From positions 62,001-126,000 of the forward strand of contig NZ_OBEB01000005.1 of the NCBI RefSeq assembly GCF_900215315.1: DNA of 64,000 nt, written 5' to 3'. Positions 10,096-20,200 of this stretch are shown piece by piece. The notes beneath the pieces were generated by a model that saw only the letters and a program-made list of their open reading frames with translations, was not told the origin of the DNA and searched no databases. Every line of letters starts with the position of its first letter. Position 1 is the stretch's first letter. The position numbers and the translations under genes are program-made. Source of the DNA: Arsukibacterium tuosuense (lineage in GTDB: Bacteria; Pseudomonadota; Gammaproteobacteria; Enterobacterales; Alteromonadaceae).

Positions 10096-11093
10096 AGCCT
10101 GGCTGCTGCATCATTAAGCTCGTTGCGATTGGTCAACGGTAACCAGTTTTGGTAAGACAAGGAAGCATTGATTAAAAAATTAATCAGGATCAGGTGGCTG
10201 CGCAGCACCCGTTTTACCCGATGCGGCTTAATCGGATGAAACATACCCAGGCTAGATAGCAACTGAAAAGGGTTTTTCCGCACCCAGTTCCACGAGCCCA
10301 TTTCCAACGTCAGTGGCAGCATTGTGGTGTGGTGCGCCAGAGCCTCGTCATACAGATAATCCCACAAGTCGCCATGACACAGATAATGCTGCGATTGTGG
10401 TTCGAAAATATAATTCTGATGCGGAAAAGTCTGAAAAAACAGCTGGCGCAGCCGGTACATTTCTGCCAGATGCGAAATGGGCTGCTGAGCACTTTTAGCG
10501 TATGGGAACCAGATACGGTCAGTGCGGCCAAAGCCTGAATGACAATCCAGTACCAGCGAGAATGGCCGCGGAAACAACTGACGGCTAATGAAGCTAACCA
10601 GCGCCTGGCTTTCCGTTTCCATGTTATCCGGCTGGCCGCGATGCCAGGGTATAGCCCGGCTCAGTCGCTGACCGCCAACCATCCAGGCTGCACCCTCAAC
10701 ACAGTCTACCGGGGCATTTCGCATTAAATCAACACAGTTGCCATTAGAGCGCCAGCCATTTGCCATGCCAGCGGGGTTTAGCAGCGGTATAAAATAAATG
10801 CAGCAATGCTGCAGGGTATGCTGTAAACATTTGTCCCAGGGCAGGCGCTCCAGCAGGGTTTGCAGGTAAGCCAGCACCACCTGCGTGCCAATGCGCTCCA
10901 GACCATGCACACCACCAACCAGTACCACTGCCGGCAATGCCGGATCCGGATTTCCCAGCGACAGCGCATACAATGGTAGTTGCTCGGTCATATGTGGCAC
11001 CGTCGCCAGTATTTCAGTGCGAAGCGCCGCCGGCGCCCCGGCAATTAACTGCTGTAACTGTTCCAGCTCAGGCAGCATATCCTGCGGTTGCAA
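10083..11093 (-). CDS. M14-family zinc carboxypeptidase-like protein
   Basis: A 336-residue protein with the M14 zinc-site pattern. V-G-G-V-H-G-L-E-R-I-G carries the His and Glu ligands near residues 60-63, L-D-C-H-S-G-F-G supplies the third His near 175, and T-L-E-M-G-S-W near 275 carries the likely catalytic Glu. There is no clear signal peptide, unlike secreted digestive carboxypeptidases, so a cytoplasmic peptide- or amide-cleaving role (succinylglutamate desuccinylase or murein-tripeptide amidase-like) is possible. The start is TTG with a GAGG upstream; ATG five codons in is an alternative. It overlaps the hydrolase gene that follows. The substrate is not identifiable. Confidence 0.82.
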   Translation of the reverse strand: MQPQDMLPELEQLQQLIAGAPAALRTEILATVPHMTEQLPLYALSLGNPDPALPAVVLVGGVHGLERIGTQVVLAYLQTLLERLPWDKCLQHTLQHCCIYFIPLLNPAGMANGWRSNGNCVDLMRNAPVDCVEGAAWMVGGQRLSRAIPWHRGQPDNMETESQALVSFISRQLFPRPFSLVLDCHSGFGRTDRIWFPYAKSAQQPISHLAEMYRLRQLFFQTFPHQNYIFEPQSQHYLCHGDLWDYLYDEALAHHTTMLPLTLEMGSWNWVRKNPFQLLSSLGMFHPIKPHRVKRVLRSHLILINFLINASLSYQNWLPLTNRNELNDAAARLWYQ

Positions 11094-11278
11094 CTAAACC
11101 TCGTAAAATTAACAGTGACATTGTTATGACAGCATATCTGATGTCTGGCGACTGAACATGGCAGTTTTATGAAGATTGGTTCAGCTTTTGCCCCGGATTC
11201 TCATCCGCTTATCCAACCGAACCGGCAAAATTGCAGATGGCAATTATACTTTGATCACTTAATCCTCTGGGGCCGGAT

Positions 11279-12328
11279 ATGCCGTTAGTCAGTCGGGGCA
11301 CGTTACTGCGCTTTAATCTGTATTACTGGTTCGCCATTCTGGCATTGGGCCTGCTTGGTTCATGGCAGGTTGCCGCCAGGTCTGACAAACCTTACAACTG
11401 GAATTACTTGCCAATGATGCTGGCCAGTGAAATGGTAGCGATGCTACTGACAGCTATGCTGGTGATCTGGAGCCATCAGCGACTTGCACAACAGGCGTTT
11501 AGCAATGGTCAGTTAATGCTGGGGGTGGTTATAGTTGCAGCGGTGTATATTCCGGCAGAAAATGCATTCTGGATCCTGTTGTGGGATAAAGACGTTATTG
11601 ATGCCCGCCTGCTGATTAGCAATCTGGACACCTCTGTACTGGCCTTTTTTGTCTGGACTGCCTGTTACCTGACAGTATTATTGTATCAGCAGCAGTTACA
11701 GCGGTTGACACAGACAACGCAGCTGAGTCAAAAAATACAACAACTGGAGCTGCAGGCGTTAAGTCAGCAGCTTAATCCGCATTTTACCTTTAATGCCTTA
11801 AACTCAGTTTGTGCCCTGCTGGAGGCAGAACGCTACGATGATGCAGAAACGATGTCGGAGCAGCTGGCTACATTTCTGCGTTATTCATTAAGTAAGTCGC
11901 CGGACAGTCTGGTACAACTGGCCGATGAACTGGCAGCCATCAATGCCTACCTGCAACTGCAGAAAACCCGATTTGGCGACAAGCTAAAAGTGAACTGGCA
12001 AATTGATGATACCCTTAAGCACCAGCGTATTCCCGCATTGCTGCTACAACCATTGGTGGAAAATGCCATTAAGTATGCTGTCGCCACCCAAATAAAAGGT
12101 GCCACCATTACTATAGGAGGCATACGCAAGCACGACAGCGTGCACCTGTGTGTCAGCGATGATGGTCCTGGCTCACAACTGCAGGTTGATTGCAGCGGCG
12201 CCGGCGTGGGGTTGGACAATATTCGTAACCGTCTGCTGCAACATTTTGGCGATAACGCCAGCTTAGACATTGGTGCAAGCCCACAGGGCTTTGCAGTCAA
12301 TATATGCTTACCCTGGCAAACGGCATGA
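11279..12328 (+). CDS. LytS/YehU-type sensor histidine kinase (intact)
   Basis: A 349-residue kinase. Four hydrophobic segments occupy about residues 15-135, followed by a coiled coil and a His_kinase domain whose phosphoacceptor sits in Q-Q-L-N-P-H-F-T-F-N-A-L-N near residue 165. The HATPase-like part is complete: L-V-E-N-A-I-K-Y-A-V (N box), S-D-D-G-P-G (G1) and G-V-G-L-D-N-I-R-N-R-L (G2). It forms a three-gene operon with a second kinase (ATGA overlap at 12325) and a LytTR regulator. LytS-type systems often sense cell-envelope state or small ligands through the membrane part. The signal here is unknown. Confidence 0.9.
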   Translation: MPLVSRGTLLRFNLYYWFAILALGLLGSWQVAARSDKPYNWNYLPMMLASEMVAMLLTAMLVIWSHQRLAQQAFSNGQLMLGVVIVAAVYIPAENAFWILLWDKDVIDARLLISNLDTSVLAFFVWTACYLTVLLYQQQLQRLTQTTQLSQKIQQLELQALSQQLNPHFTFNALNSVCALLEAERYDDAETMSEQLATFLRYSLSKSPDSLVQLADELAAINAYLQLQKTRFGDKLKVNWQIDDTLKHQRIPALLLQPLVENAIKYAVATQIKGATITIGGIRKHDSVHLCVSDDGPGSQLQVDCSGAGVGLDNIRNRLLQHFGDNASLDIGASPQGFAVNICLPWQTA

Positions 12329-13410
12329 TAACCAGCAGCTCCCATCGACAACGTCTGGCCAGCTTCTGGTATTGGCATTCGATATACTGGCTAAGCTATC
12401 TGTTGATAAAATTTATCCACCTGAGTGTGCTGGTACCCTTGCAGAGGGAGCAGACCTGGCCATATCTGTGGATATATAGCCTGGTGACAGTGCTTAATAT
12501 CCTGCTAACCGGCTTGCTGGGTCAGTGCGAGCTATTTAAACAGCAACCATTAACTGCGCAACTTCGAAGGCTGTTGCTGATTTTAGTGCCATGGTGGGTA
12601 CTGATGGTATTGTTGCGTCAGTATCTGGTGATGAACTATGCCTCTGATATGGTTCAGGATGTCAGCTCTAACCTGAAATACTTTCTGGCGTTTAGCCTGG
12701 TGTTGTTACCACTGGCCGGCTGGCTTGCCGTCTTTATGCTGTTAAAAACCAATCAGCTGCATTTCGCCGGCCTGGTTAAACAGCAACAACTGGCGAAGCA
12801 GGCGCGCCAGGCCAGACTAAAAGTATTGCGCTATCAACTTAACCCGCACTTTATGTTCAATACCCTGAATGCATTAAATGCCCTGATAGTGCAGCGCAAT
12901 GGGCAAGATGCAGAGCAACTGGTCCAGCATTTATCCATTTATCTGCGTCACTCGCTAAAAAACCAGCACGATGAGTTTATTCCCTTGCAGCAGGAACTGG
13001 ATGCGCTAACCGCCTATATGGCTATTCAGCAGGTGCGTTTTGGCGACAGGCTACAGTTATGCTGGCAGCAGCCAGAACCTCTACCTGATTTACACGTTCC
13101 GCCCTTGTTGCTCCAGCCATTAGCAGAAAATGCTATTCAATATAGTGTGGCAGAGGTGGCGGGCTCGCTATGTTTGAATATCCGGATCCAGTTGTCTGAT
13201 AAACAACTGCAAATTATCCTGGCCCAGCAAGGTGCCGATGCGGCTGCCGGCTGGCCTGAAGCGCAGCGCCCTGTCAATCTGGTTAATCTGGCAGAACGAC
13301 TACAATTGCTGTTTGGCGCTGCCGCCAGTTTAACCCTGAGTCACAGCAAGGCTGGCTTTTACAGCCAGCTCAACATTGCAACGGAGGCCCTGAATGACCG
13401 CAGCCCTTAA
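12325..13410 (+). CDS. LytS-type sensor kinase with degenerate ATP-binding domain
   Basis: A 361-residue second kinase with four hydrophobic segments (about residues 12-155) and an intact His box R-Y-Q-L-N-P-H-F-M-F-N-T-L-N. The N box reads L-A-E-N-A-I-Q-Y-S-V. The G1 motif expected as D-x-G-x-G instead reads A-Q-Q-G-A-D-A, and the G2 glycines are replaced by P-V-N-L-V-N-L-A-E-R-L. ATP binding is therefore doubtful, and it may act as the phosphoacceptor or sensory half of a heterodimer with the upstream kinase. ATG 12325 overlaps the upstream TGA. An ATG seven codons earlier is possible but would overlap by 25 bases. Confidence 0.86.
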   Translation: MITSSSHRQRLASFWYWHSIYWLSYLLIKFIHLSVLVPLQREQTWPYLWIYSLVTVLNILLTGLLGQCELFKQQPLTAQLRRLLLILVPWWVLMVLLRQYLVMNYASDMVQDVSSNLKYFLAFSLVLLPLAGWLAVFMLLKTNQLHFAGLVKQQQLAKQARQARLKVLRYQLNPHFMFNTLNALNALIVQRNGQDAEQLVQHLSIYLRHSLKNQHDEFIPLQQELDALTAYMAIQQVRFGDRLQLCWQQPEPLPDLHVPPLLLQPLAENAIQYSVAEVAGSLCLNIRIQLSDKQLQIILAQQGADAAAGWPEAQRPVNLVNLAERLQLLFGAAASLTLSHSKAGFYSQLNIATEALNDRSP

Positions 13411-14137
13411 AGTCATTATTGCTGATGACGAACCACTGGCCATCAGCAACCTGAAAGCCAAACTGGCTGTGTACTCTAACCTTGATATTGTAGAGTGCTT
13501 TGATAACGGCGATGACACCTTACACTTTTTACAGACTGAGCCAGATATTGATCTGGTTTTTCTGGATATCCAGATGCCAGGTATCAAAGGCATCGATATT
13601 TTACAGCAAACGGGTAAAGGGTCCGCTATGGCCAGGCCGTTGTTTATTCTGGTTACGGCGTACGAGCAATTTGCTTTTGCTGCCTTTGAACATTTTGCCT
13701 TTGATTATCTGCTAAAGCCGGTGTCACGCCAACGTCTGGCGCAATCATTACTGGATGCCAGAGCCGCGCTGGATAAGCAACCGGAGCAACTTCAGGCCGT
13801 CACAATCAGTAAACTGGCCTTTAAAACCGGCGCTTCGACCCTGCTGCTGGATGATATTGAAATTTTGCTGATTGAAGCGGCCGGCAACTATATGTGTATA
13901 TATACCCTGAACGAAACGCTGATCATCCGCGAAACGATGAAAGACTTACTGCAACGCCTGCCCGGACAGTTCGTGCAGGTTCACCGGTCAACCCTGCTGA
14001 ACTTGCATCATGTCCATAAACTGCAACCACACAACAATGACTATCAGTTTATTCTAAGCAACGGCAAACTGGTTAATGCATCCAGACGTTACAAGTTAAA
14101 CTGGGCCGACAAGTTAACGGCACTACCGCAACAGTAA
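13394..14137 (+). CDS. LytTR-family response regulator
   Basis: A 247-residue LytR/AlgR-type regulator. The receiver domain spans about residues 4-120, with acidic residues in I-I-A-D-D-E-P, the phosphoacceptor Asp in L-V-F-L-D-I-Q-M-P-G, a conserved Thr in L-V-T-A-Y and Lys in L-L-K-P-V. A LytTR DNA-binding domain covers about 140-240, with I-E-A-A-G-N-Y, T-M-K-D-L-L-Q-R-L, F-V-Q-V-H-R-S and the final R-R-Y-K-L segment. The start overlaps the end of the second kinase by 17 bases. It is the only regulator for both kinases. Targets are unknown; LytTR sites could be looked for upstream of 11279 and elsewhere. Confidence 0.92.
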   Translation: MTAALKVIIADDEPLAISNLKAKLAVYSNLDIVECFDNGDDTLHFLQTEPDIDLVFLDIQMPGIKGIDILQQTGKGSAMARPLFILVTAYEQFAFAAFEHFAFDYLLKPVSRQRLAQSLLDARAALDKQPEQLQAVTISKLAFKTGASTLLLDDIEILLIEAAGNYMCIYTLNETLIIRETMKDLLQRLPGQFVQVHRSTLLNLHHVHKLQPHNNDYQFILSNGKLVNASRRYKLNWADKLTALPQQ

Positions 14138-14300
14138 GTATTGTCGGGTCTGGCAATAACACCAGTTATCCCTGTTTGACGTCAGCTGGTCACTTTATAA
14201 CACCCCAACCTCCTCTTGGCCCAAAGCAGCGGCGATACCAGCTCAATATTGCCACAATAACACCATGGCAAACGCCATAAGCAAAAGAGAGGACAAGACG

Positions 14301-14642
14301 ATGAAAACCGCACTTTTTTTCGCAGTGTCGCTGGCAAGTACCAGTATGGTAGTAACAGCAGCAGACTATAGTTTTTCTGAAGACCGTTACGTACATAACG
14401 CCTTAGTACAGGTTTGCACCGAAACTGCTGATGACGACCGCCGCAGCTTACAGCGGACCTTACGTGAGTACAGGATCAGCAAACAAAACGCCGTAAAAAA
14501 AATTGTTTGTAATGGTAAGCAGTTAATGGATTTCGCCCGGGCAAATCAGGCTGTCAGAGTAACAGCTATGCTGCAGCCGTATGAAGATCGCATTAAAGGC
14601 CGGGTTACCATTCATGATGTCGCTGCGCCTGCCGCTAATTGA
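14301..14642 (+). CDS. Exported DUF3718-family protein
   Basis: A 113-residue protein with a clean signal peptide (K-T-A-L-F-F-A-V-S-L-A-S, cut near V-T-A-A-D). The mature part has two cysteines (in L-V-Q-V-C-T-E-T and K-I-V-C-N-G-K-Q) that probably form one disulfide, and basic helices between them. This matches the small periplasmic DUF3718 family of Alteromonadales and relatives, for which no function is known. ATG 14301 is chosen over the upstream in-frame ATG at 14265 because it follows an AGAGGA ribosome site and begins a proper signal peptide. A rho-independent terminator lies about 35 bases after the stop, so it is probably transcribed alone. Confidence 0.75.
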   Translation: MKTALFFAVSLASTSMVVTAADYSFSEDRYVHNALVQVCTETADDDRRSLQRTLREYRISKQNAVKKIVCNGKQLMDFARANQAVRVTAMLQPYEDRIKGRVTIHDVAAPAAN

Positions 14643-14675
14643 TGGCAAATGAACAATCAACGCGCAGTTAGTGCT

Positions 14676-14704
14676 AAAAGCCGCTACAATAGCGGCTTTT
14701 TAAT
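14676..14704 (+). terminator. Rho-independent terminator after the DUF3718 gene
   Basis: A perfect 10-bp stem (14676-14685 with 14691-14700) around a 5-base loop, whose 3' arm ends in TTTT followed by TAA. It lies 34 bases after the DUF3718 stop and 19 bases before the tapT start. Because the stem itself carries the A-run and T-run, it could also work in the opposite direction. Confidence 0.8.
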
Positions 14705-14722
14705 GGCTGGCTGTTTTTCAAG

Positions 14723-15433
14723 ATGTCGCAAACCAGAATATCACACCACAATGCTGTACTGATCTTGCGCACCGAGCAACTGGCAAAATCACGACGGGTA
14801 TTTAATGCCCGCGGCAGCAAGGTGATTCGCTGCGGGCAATGTCTGCTACCTGCTGCCGAATGCATTTGCGAGGCCAAACCCAGTCCGGCCGGCAACTGTG
14901 CATTTTGTTTTATTATGTACACTGGCGAGTGCTACAAGCCAAGCAATACCGGCCGGCTGATTTGCGATGTTATTGCTGATAACCATGCCTTTGTCTGGGA
15001 CAGAACCCAACCCGACCCGGCCCTGCTTGCGCTGTTAACCGATAGCCGGTATGCACCTGTGCTGGTGTTTCCGCAGCAATACGCCGCTCCAGAACGCTGT
15101 CTGCAAGATGCCAGTCAGCTGAGCCAGGCCACAGCCGGCAAAATTCCACTTTTCGTGATGCTGGACGGCACCTGGCGTGAAGCAAAAAAAATGTTTAAAA
15201 GCCCCTATCTGGCCACTATGCCGGTATTAGGTATTCAACCGGAACAGGCCTCGCGCTATGCATTGCGTGAAGCGGCCCATTTACATCAGCTGTGCACGGC
15301 TGAAGTCGCGATAGAAGTATTAGCAATGGCGGGTGAAACAGCAGCAGCCAGCAACCTGGCAGAGTATTTCAGCCAGTTTCGCCGCGCCTATCTGGTTGGC
15401 AAACCGCACTTAAACTTTAGCGAACCCGCTTGA
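14723..15433 (+). CDS. tapT: DTW-domain tRNA-uridine aminocarboxypropyltransferase
   Basis: A 236-residue DTW protein. It uses S-adenosylmethionine to place an aminocarboxypropyl group on a tRNA uridine (acp3U; U47 in E. coli by TapT/YfiP). The N-terminal zinc knuckle reads C-G-Q-C-L-L-P-A-A-E-C-I-C. The diagnostic D-G-T-W motif sits in L-D-G-T-W-R-E-A-K-K-M near residue 150. T-G-E-C-Y-K-P-S-N-T-G-R-L is the usual H/T-x-x-E-x-x-x-x-x-N-T/S-G block. The C-terminal S-Q-F-R-R-A-Y-L-V-G-K-P is also typical. It is followed at 24 bases by ybcJ and probably cotranscribed. Confidence 0.87.
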   Translation: MSQTRISHHNAVLILRTEQLAKSRRVFNARGSKVIRCGQCLLPAAECICEAKPSPAGNCAFCFIMYTGECYKPSNTGRLICDVIADNHAFVWDRTQPDPALLALLTDSRYAPVLVFPQQYAAPERCLQDASQLSQATAGKIPLFVMLDGTWREAKKMFKSPYLATMPVLGIQPEQASRYALREAAHLHQLCTAEVAIEVLAMAGETAAASNLAEYFSQFRRAYLVGKPHLNFSEPA

Positions 15434-15457
15434 GTATATAATTAAAGGTTACAAGTT

Positions 15458-15682
15458 ATGAGCAACAAAAAACGTGAAGTTATCCTAAGCAAACAACCGG
15501 TAGAACTGTATAAAATTTTAAAGTTTGAAGGCTTATGCAGCAGTGGCGGCGAAGCCAAGGCGGCAGTTGAAGCTGGCCTGGTTAAAGTGAATGGCGTAGT
15601 GGAAACTCAGAAGCGCAAGCAAATGAATGCTGGCGACACCCTGAGCTTTGGATCTGAAACCCTGCTGCTTAAATTAGAGTAA
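15458..15682 (+). CDS. ybcJ: S4-domain RNA-binding protein YbcJ
   Basis: A 74-residue protein consisting of a single S4 RNA-binding domain, about the size of E. coli YbcJ (70 residues). The typical motif is K-F-E-G-L-C-S-S-G-G-E-A-K-A-A-V-E-A-G-L-V-K-V-N-G, followed by V-E-T-Q-K-R-K-Q and G-D-T-L-S-F-G. The family is basic and ribosome- or RNA-associated, with no firm role. ATG 15458 is preceded by AAAGGTTA as ribosome site. Adjacency to a tRNA-modifying enzyme fits an RNA role but is only context. Confidence 0.87.
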   Translation: MSNKKREVILSKQPVELYKILKFEGLCSSGGEAKAAVEAGLVKVNGVVETQKRKQMNAGDTLSFGSETLLLKLE

Positions 15683-15725
15683 GAGTAAAACTCAAACGCT
15701 GGCGGCAGCTAAACTGCTACCGCTG

Positions 15726-16694
15726 TTAGTTACAGGTATTGATACAGTCACGGCCATCTGATTTTGCCCGGTATAACGCTGTATCAGCAGCACACAACAG
15801 TGCCATACTGGTTCGGAACTGACCGTTAATTTCGGTGGCAATCCCCTGACTTACCGTTACATTTAGTGTCGATGGCAAACCAATATCTGTAAACGTCAGT
15901 TGGCGCAGCGCCTGTTGTACATTTCTGGCAACTTCCAACGCCATAATTGCGTTATGTTGTGGCAGGATCAAAGCAAACTCCTCACCGCCATATCGGGCAG
16001 CCAGCCTGGCTTCCACTGGCATCGCCTGCACTATGGCACCAGCCACTTTACGCAGGCAGGCATCCCCCTGAATATGGCCATAGCGGTCGTTAAACTGCTT
16101 AAAAAAGTCGATATCAATAATCACCACACTAAGTGGCCGGCGAGCATCAGTGCAAAGCTGCCATTGCTGCTGCAGTTGTTCATCAAAACCACGGCGGTTG
16201 GCTAAGCCTGTCAAAGCATCGGTGCTCGCCTGTAATCGCAATTGCTCACACTCAGCTTTGTAGCGGGTTAAATCGCGCATCACCAGCACTAAACGCGCTT
16301 CAGGCTCTGGTATAAAAGATACCGACAACTCGATGTCTTTTACCACACCGTCAGCGCAGCGCAGCGCCATTTCTGTCGGTCCGGCCTGTAACGATAGCAC
16401 CCGTTTTGCTACCATCTTAACTAAGCCATCATATTGCTGTTGATAACGACTCGCTAAAAACTCCGGCCACTTTCGGCCAATTAACGGTGTACCAATGCAG
16501 TTTAACAACAGCGCTGCCTTAGCATTGGCACATTCAATAGTGCCATCGGGGCTTACAATCAGCATAGCCTCCGCCAGATACTGTATAAAGCTGCCGACAT
16601 TCAGACCACTGACCAGGCCGCTTTCATCTCCCCACAAGCTGTCATCATTCAGGGCCAGTGCTTGCAGTTTGGTTTTATTGTGGGCAGTTTTCAT
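15726..16694 (-). CDS. PAS-GGDEF diguanylate cyclase
   Basis: A 322-residue soluble protein. A PAS domain occupies about residues 35-150 (A-E-A-M-L-I-V-S-P-D-G-T-I-E-C-A-N-A-K-A-A). The GGDEF domain runs from about 160, starting D-A-L-T-G-L-A-N-R-R-G-F, with metal-site Asp residues in I-D-I-D-F-F-K and an active-site R-Y-G-G-E-E-F. It should make cyclic-di-GMP in the cytoplasm. A possible RxxD-type inhibitory site is not evident. There are no transmembrane segments, so the PAS signal must be intracellular. It is convergent with ybcJ and its promoter region (16695-16800) abuts the terminator of the next minus-strand unit. Confidence 0.92.
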   Translation of the reverse strand: MKTAHNKTKLQALALNDDSLWGDESGLVSGLNVGSFIQYLAEAMLIVSPDGTIECANAKAALLLNCIGTPLIGRKWPEFLASRYQQQYDGLVKMVAKRVLSLQAGPTEMALRCADGVVKDIELSVSFIPEPEARLVLVMRDLTRYKAECEQLRLQASTDALTGLANRRGFDEQLQQQWQLCTDARRPLSVVIIDIDFFKQFNDRYGHIQGDACLRKVAGAIVQAMPVEARLAARYGGEEFALILPQHNAIMALEVARNVQQALRQLTFTDIGLPSTLNVTVSQGIATEINGQFRTSMALLCAADTALYRAKSDGRDCINTCN

Positions 16695-16799
16695 CGGCGT
16701 CGTTCACTCATTTGGCTTAACTGCTGCCAACTTTAGCCTTTACCACGCGCAGGAACCTTCTGATAACCTTATGATTTAAATTGCTGATTTATATTAATA

Positions 16800-16820
16800 A
16801 AAAAACCCCCTTACGGGGCC
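16800..16820 (-). terminator. Terminator of the nSTAND/small-protein operon
   Basis: Read on the minus strand, GGCCCCGTAAGGGGG is followed by seven or more T. The stem is short (CCCC/GGGG around GTAA), but the T-run is long and it lies about 30 bases after the stop of the small protein at 16849. Confidence 0.65.
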
Positions 16821-16848
16821 GCGTTGAGACTTGCCGAATCAAAAAACG

Positions 16849-17220
16849 TTACTCAGGCTCGTTTTTTACCTGAGGAACGGGACTAAGTACCATCAACGTA
16901 TTACTACTATTTGTAAGAACAAATTGAAATTTAGTAGTACCAGCGCTGCGGTCTAAATCCAGCATTTGCACTAACTGGCCATCACTGCTTACAGTGATTG
17001 CATCAATAACACCGTCGAACGGAGTGATAAAACCAACCCCAACGAATTTCAAACCTTTACCGGTGTTGTCAACAAGCTGATACGTAATAGTACCCGCCTC
17101 TGTCACTGTAACATCTCCATCACAGGGCTGGCCGTCTGTTGTCTGGTAGTTAAACACCGGTTCACCGTTTTCCAGGTTAACCAACACCTGAATTACACTG
17201 GCGGCTTGCGTATTTGACAT
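16849..17220 (-). CDS. Small beta-rich protein paired with the nSTAND regulator
   Basis: A 123-residue protein without signal peptide or membrane segment. Composition and pattern (alternating V/T/F strands, G and N turns, no long helices) suggest an all-beta sandwich. It resembles, from memory only, short proteins annotated DP-EP in marine gammaproteobacteria, and this label is tentative. It starts 17 bases after the stop of the 1086-residue winged-helix/nSTAND/TPR gene and shares its terminator, so the two almost certainly form one operon. It could be the ligand, effector or sensor of that regulator. A function cannot be assigned. Confidence 0.6.
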   Translation of the reverse strand: MSNTQAASVIQVLVNLENGEPVFNYQTTDGQPCDGDVTVTEAGTITYQLVDNTGKGLKFVGVGFITPFDGVIDAITVSSDGQLVQMLDLDRSAGTTKFQFVLTNSSNTLMVLSPVPQVKNEPE

Positions 17221-17237
17221 CCTATATTTCCTTAAGA

Positions 17238-20200
17238 TTATGGGCTGAAATGAAAATTGACGATACTATTTCTCTGCAAAAAGGACAGCAGGTCAGATTG
17301 GCTGTTCAATTGATCTAAACAATCCAACGCCTTTGCATAGATAGTGATGTATCGAGTGTCTTTATTTGTATCAACCACATTTCCTAACCGTTGCCGGACA
17401 TTCTGACACAAGGACATTGCTGCCTCATGTTGGTTCTGGTTGAATAAAGCTTTAGCTTGCAATAATTGACTATCCGTTAAAAATGCGACATAGCTCATAT
17501 TTTTGGGGTAGCTATCTACCAGCTTAGCTGATGCATCGTATGCCAGATCAGCGTACTTTTTACTGTCGGCAAAATCATCAATTCTTTGTAACTGCATAGC
17601 GGCTGTGCGCCATAACCGGATTTCAATTTCTTTACCTGTAATCTCAGTCAACGATTCACGCTCTTGATTTAATGCAGATTGGTGCGCTGCCAGCGCATGC
17701 TCAATTTCGTTTTCAGTTAAGTGACTCAGAAATTTAAATACCTGAAAATTATGATAATGCTGACGTCGCTTCCACGTGCTGCTGTCTGGATCCTGTTGTA
17801 ATGTTTTCGCTATTGCGACAGAACTTTGGCGGGTTTTCGTCAAGGCTTCCTCAATTCTGCCTTGATACTCCAGTAAGTCTGCCAATAATTGATAACTACT
17901 CGTAAGAATATCAAGCATATAAGGCTCCGCAGATGCTTTTAAGTTCTCAAGCTCTGCCTGGAGTTGTTGGTGAATTGAAATAGCAGAGAGCAAATCGCCA
18001 TCGGCTAGCGTTGCACTGGCCAGCCAGGAACGGGTATCTGCAATATCTGCCATCAATTGCTCACTATCAGGCTTGAGTTGCTGCGCCAGCAATTTAAGCC
18101 GCAACGACTCTTCAAAATTCAGCCGAGCCTTATCAAACTTTTGCCGCTGCATAGCCAGTGATCCCAATGAATTGGTGGCATAGGACAACTCCATAATGGC
18201 GTCTAAATCATCTGGCGCTAGCTGGTACATCCGCTGGCTATACTGGTAATAAAGCTCAAACTCCGGCTGGGTGGCCTGCCAGTTGTTCGCATCGTAATGG
18301 ATTTGCCCCAGCCAGAAAGCATTGGCACCGAGGGTTTTAAGCAGCTCTAAATTATCCGGCTGCTGGCTGAGCACCGCTTCTAACTGCACTCTGGCGGCTT
18401 GCAGGGCAGCAGTGGCTTCATCGGTTTTACCGCGCGAGTAGGCAACCTCCCCCATCGCTTCTAATGTCTGGCCATGCTGCAACCGCGCTTCGATGCTTAA
18501 ACTGCTGTCATCGGCGGAGTAATCAGTAAAGTACTCCAGCGCTTTATTGCTGATACCATCGAGTAAGTCCATCCGGCCGATGCTGCGCAGCTTGTCGGCA
18601 AACTCCCCTACCATAAAACCCAGCAGGTTTTCGGCGGCCAGTCGTTTTTGCTGTGCCTGTTGCTCAGCATTAAAACTGCGCACACTCATCGTAACAGCGG
18701 TAACGGTAAGCAGGCATAGCACGGCTAGGGTGCCGCGGCGGCTCCAGCGCTTTAACCGCGCTTTGGCGCCTGATGCCTGAATAAACTCGGTTTCTTCTTT
18801 ATCCAGCTGAAACAGCTGGTTTTGCTGCAGCGACAGCGCTTCCTGCAGCGGCTTACCTTCGGCCAGTAAATAAGCACTGTTGTACTGTTCGCTACGCCAG
18901 CGCTGACTTAAATGCAGCAGCCGGCTTTTTACGCTTAAGCTGTCAAAGTGTTCTGCTATCCAAGCGGTAGCGCGCGGCCAGCGGCGTAATAATGCCTCAT
19001 GGGCAATACTGAAACAGGGCTCGCCATGCTGCAGATGCGAGACAAATAACCGCTGCTCAATCATGGTGTTCACCAGTGCCCGTTCAGCGTCAGTGTCGAG
19101 CTGTTGCAGCCTGGCGCTGCGACTGGTAATGCTTTGTTCGTCTTCACGCAAGGTCACCAGCAGTGACAATACCTGCGGCAAGCTGTCTTGTTCGGCTTTA
19201 CGCAAACGGTTAATTGCCTGCTCGGCATTTTTACCTATTGCCCCTTCAATACCGCCTAAGGCATGATACACAGACAACAGTAATTTATTATCTTCGCTGC
19301 GCTGCAGGTACAGCTGCTGCAGGGTATATTGCAGCATAGGCAGCGCATCAGGATTACTGGCCGCTTCCTGCATCAGTATTTCGTCCAGCCCCAGAGCATT
19401 AGCAGGATCAGTATCAAAACTAAGTCCGGCTGCCAGCGCCGGTAAACGGATCATTTGCAGTAAATCAGCGCGGCCGGGCGCCGCTAAATCAAAATGAGCG
19501 CCTTTGGCTTTACCCGCCATTAAACTGGGGTAAGCCACTAAATCGGGATAAAACTCATTGCGACAGGCGCTAATAATCAGCACAGCACCACTGCTGGCCA
19601 GCTGCTCCAGCAGCGCGACAAAGTCGGTTCGTTGCTGCTCGCTAAATAGTGGTGACGATAACAAGACCTCTAAACGGTCGACAAACAGCGCAAACCGGCG
19701 GGTATGCTGGCGGTTGTTCCCCAGTAAGGTCTTACAATGCTGACACACAGCGTCTGTTTGCTGCTGCAGCTTTTCAGCCAGACTGGCGGCGCTGTCACCG
19801 GCAAATGCCGGAGTCTGTTCCGGGCCCAGCTCCCAGTCCAGCAAAGCACTGGCCAGACTGCTGAACAACTGATCTATACTGACATCAGCTAAATCCAGGC
19901 TGCTGTACGAAACCACCTCAACACCATTAAAACCGCCAGCTTGCAGCAGGTTAGGCATTACCCCGGCGTTGATCAGCGACGACTTACCGCTGCCACTTGG
20001 CCCAAGCAGCAGACAAAAATCGCGGCCAAATTTTATTTGCTGGGCGATACGGCTTAGCAAGGTATCTATTTGCGCGCCACGACCAAAAAATACCCCGGCG
20101 TAATGGGCATCATAAGCTTGTAAGCCAGGAAACGGTGAACCATGCTGCCAGCTTTGCTCTCTGACACTTTGCTGCTGCCCCAGCGGGAAACGCACCTCTG

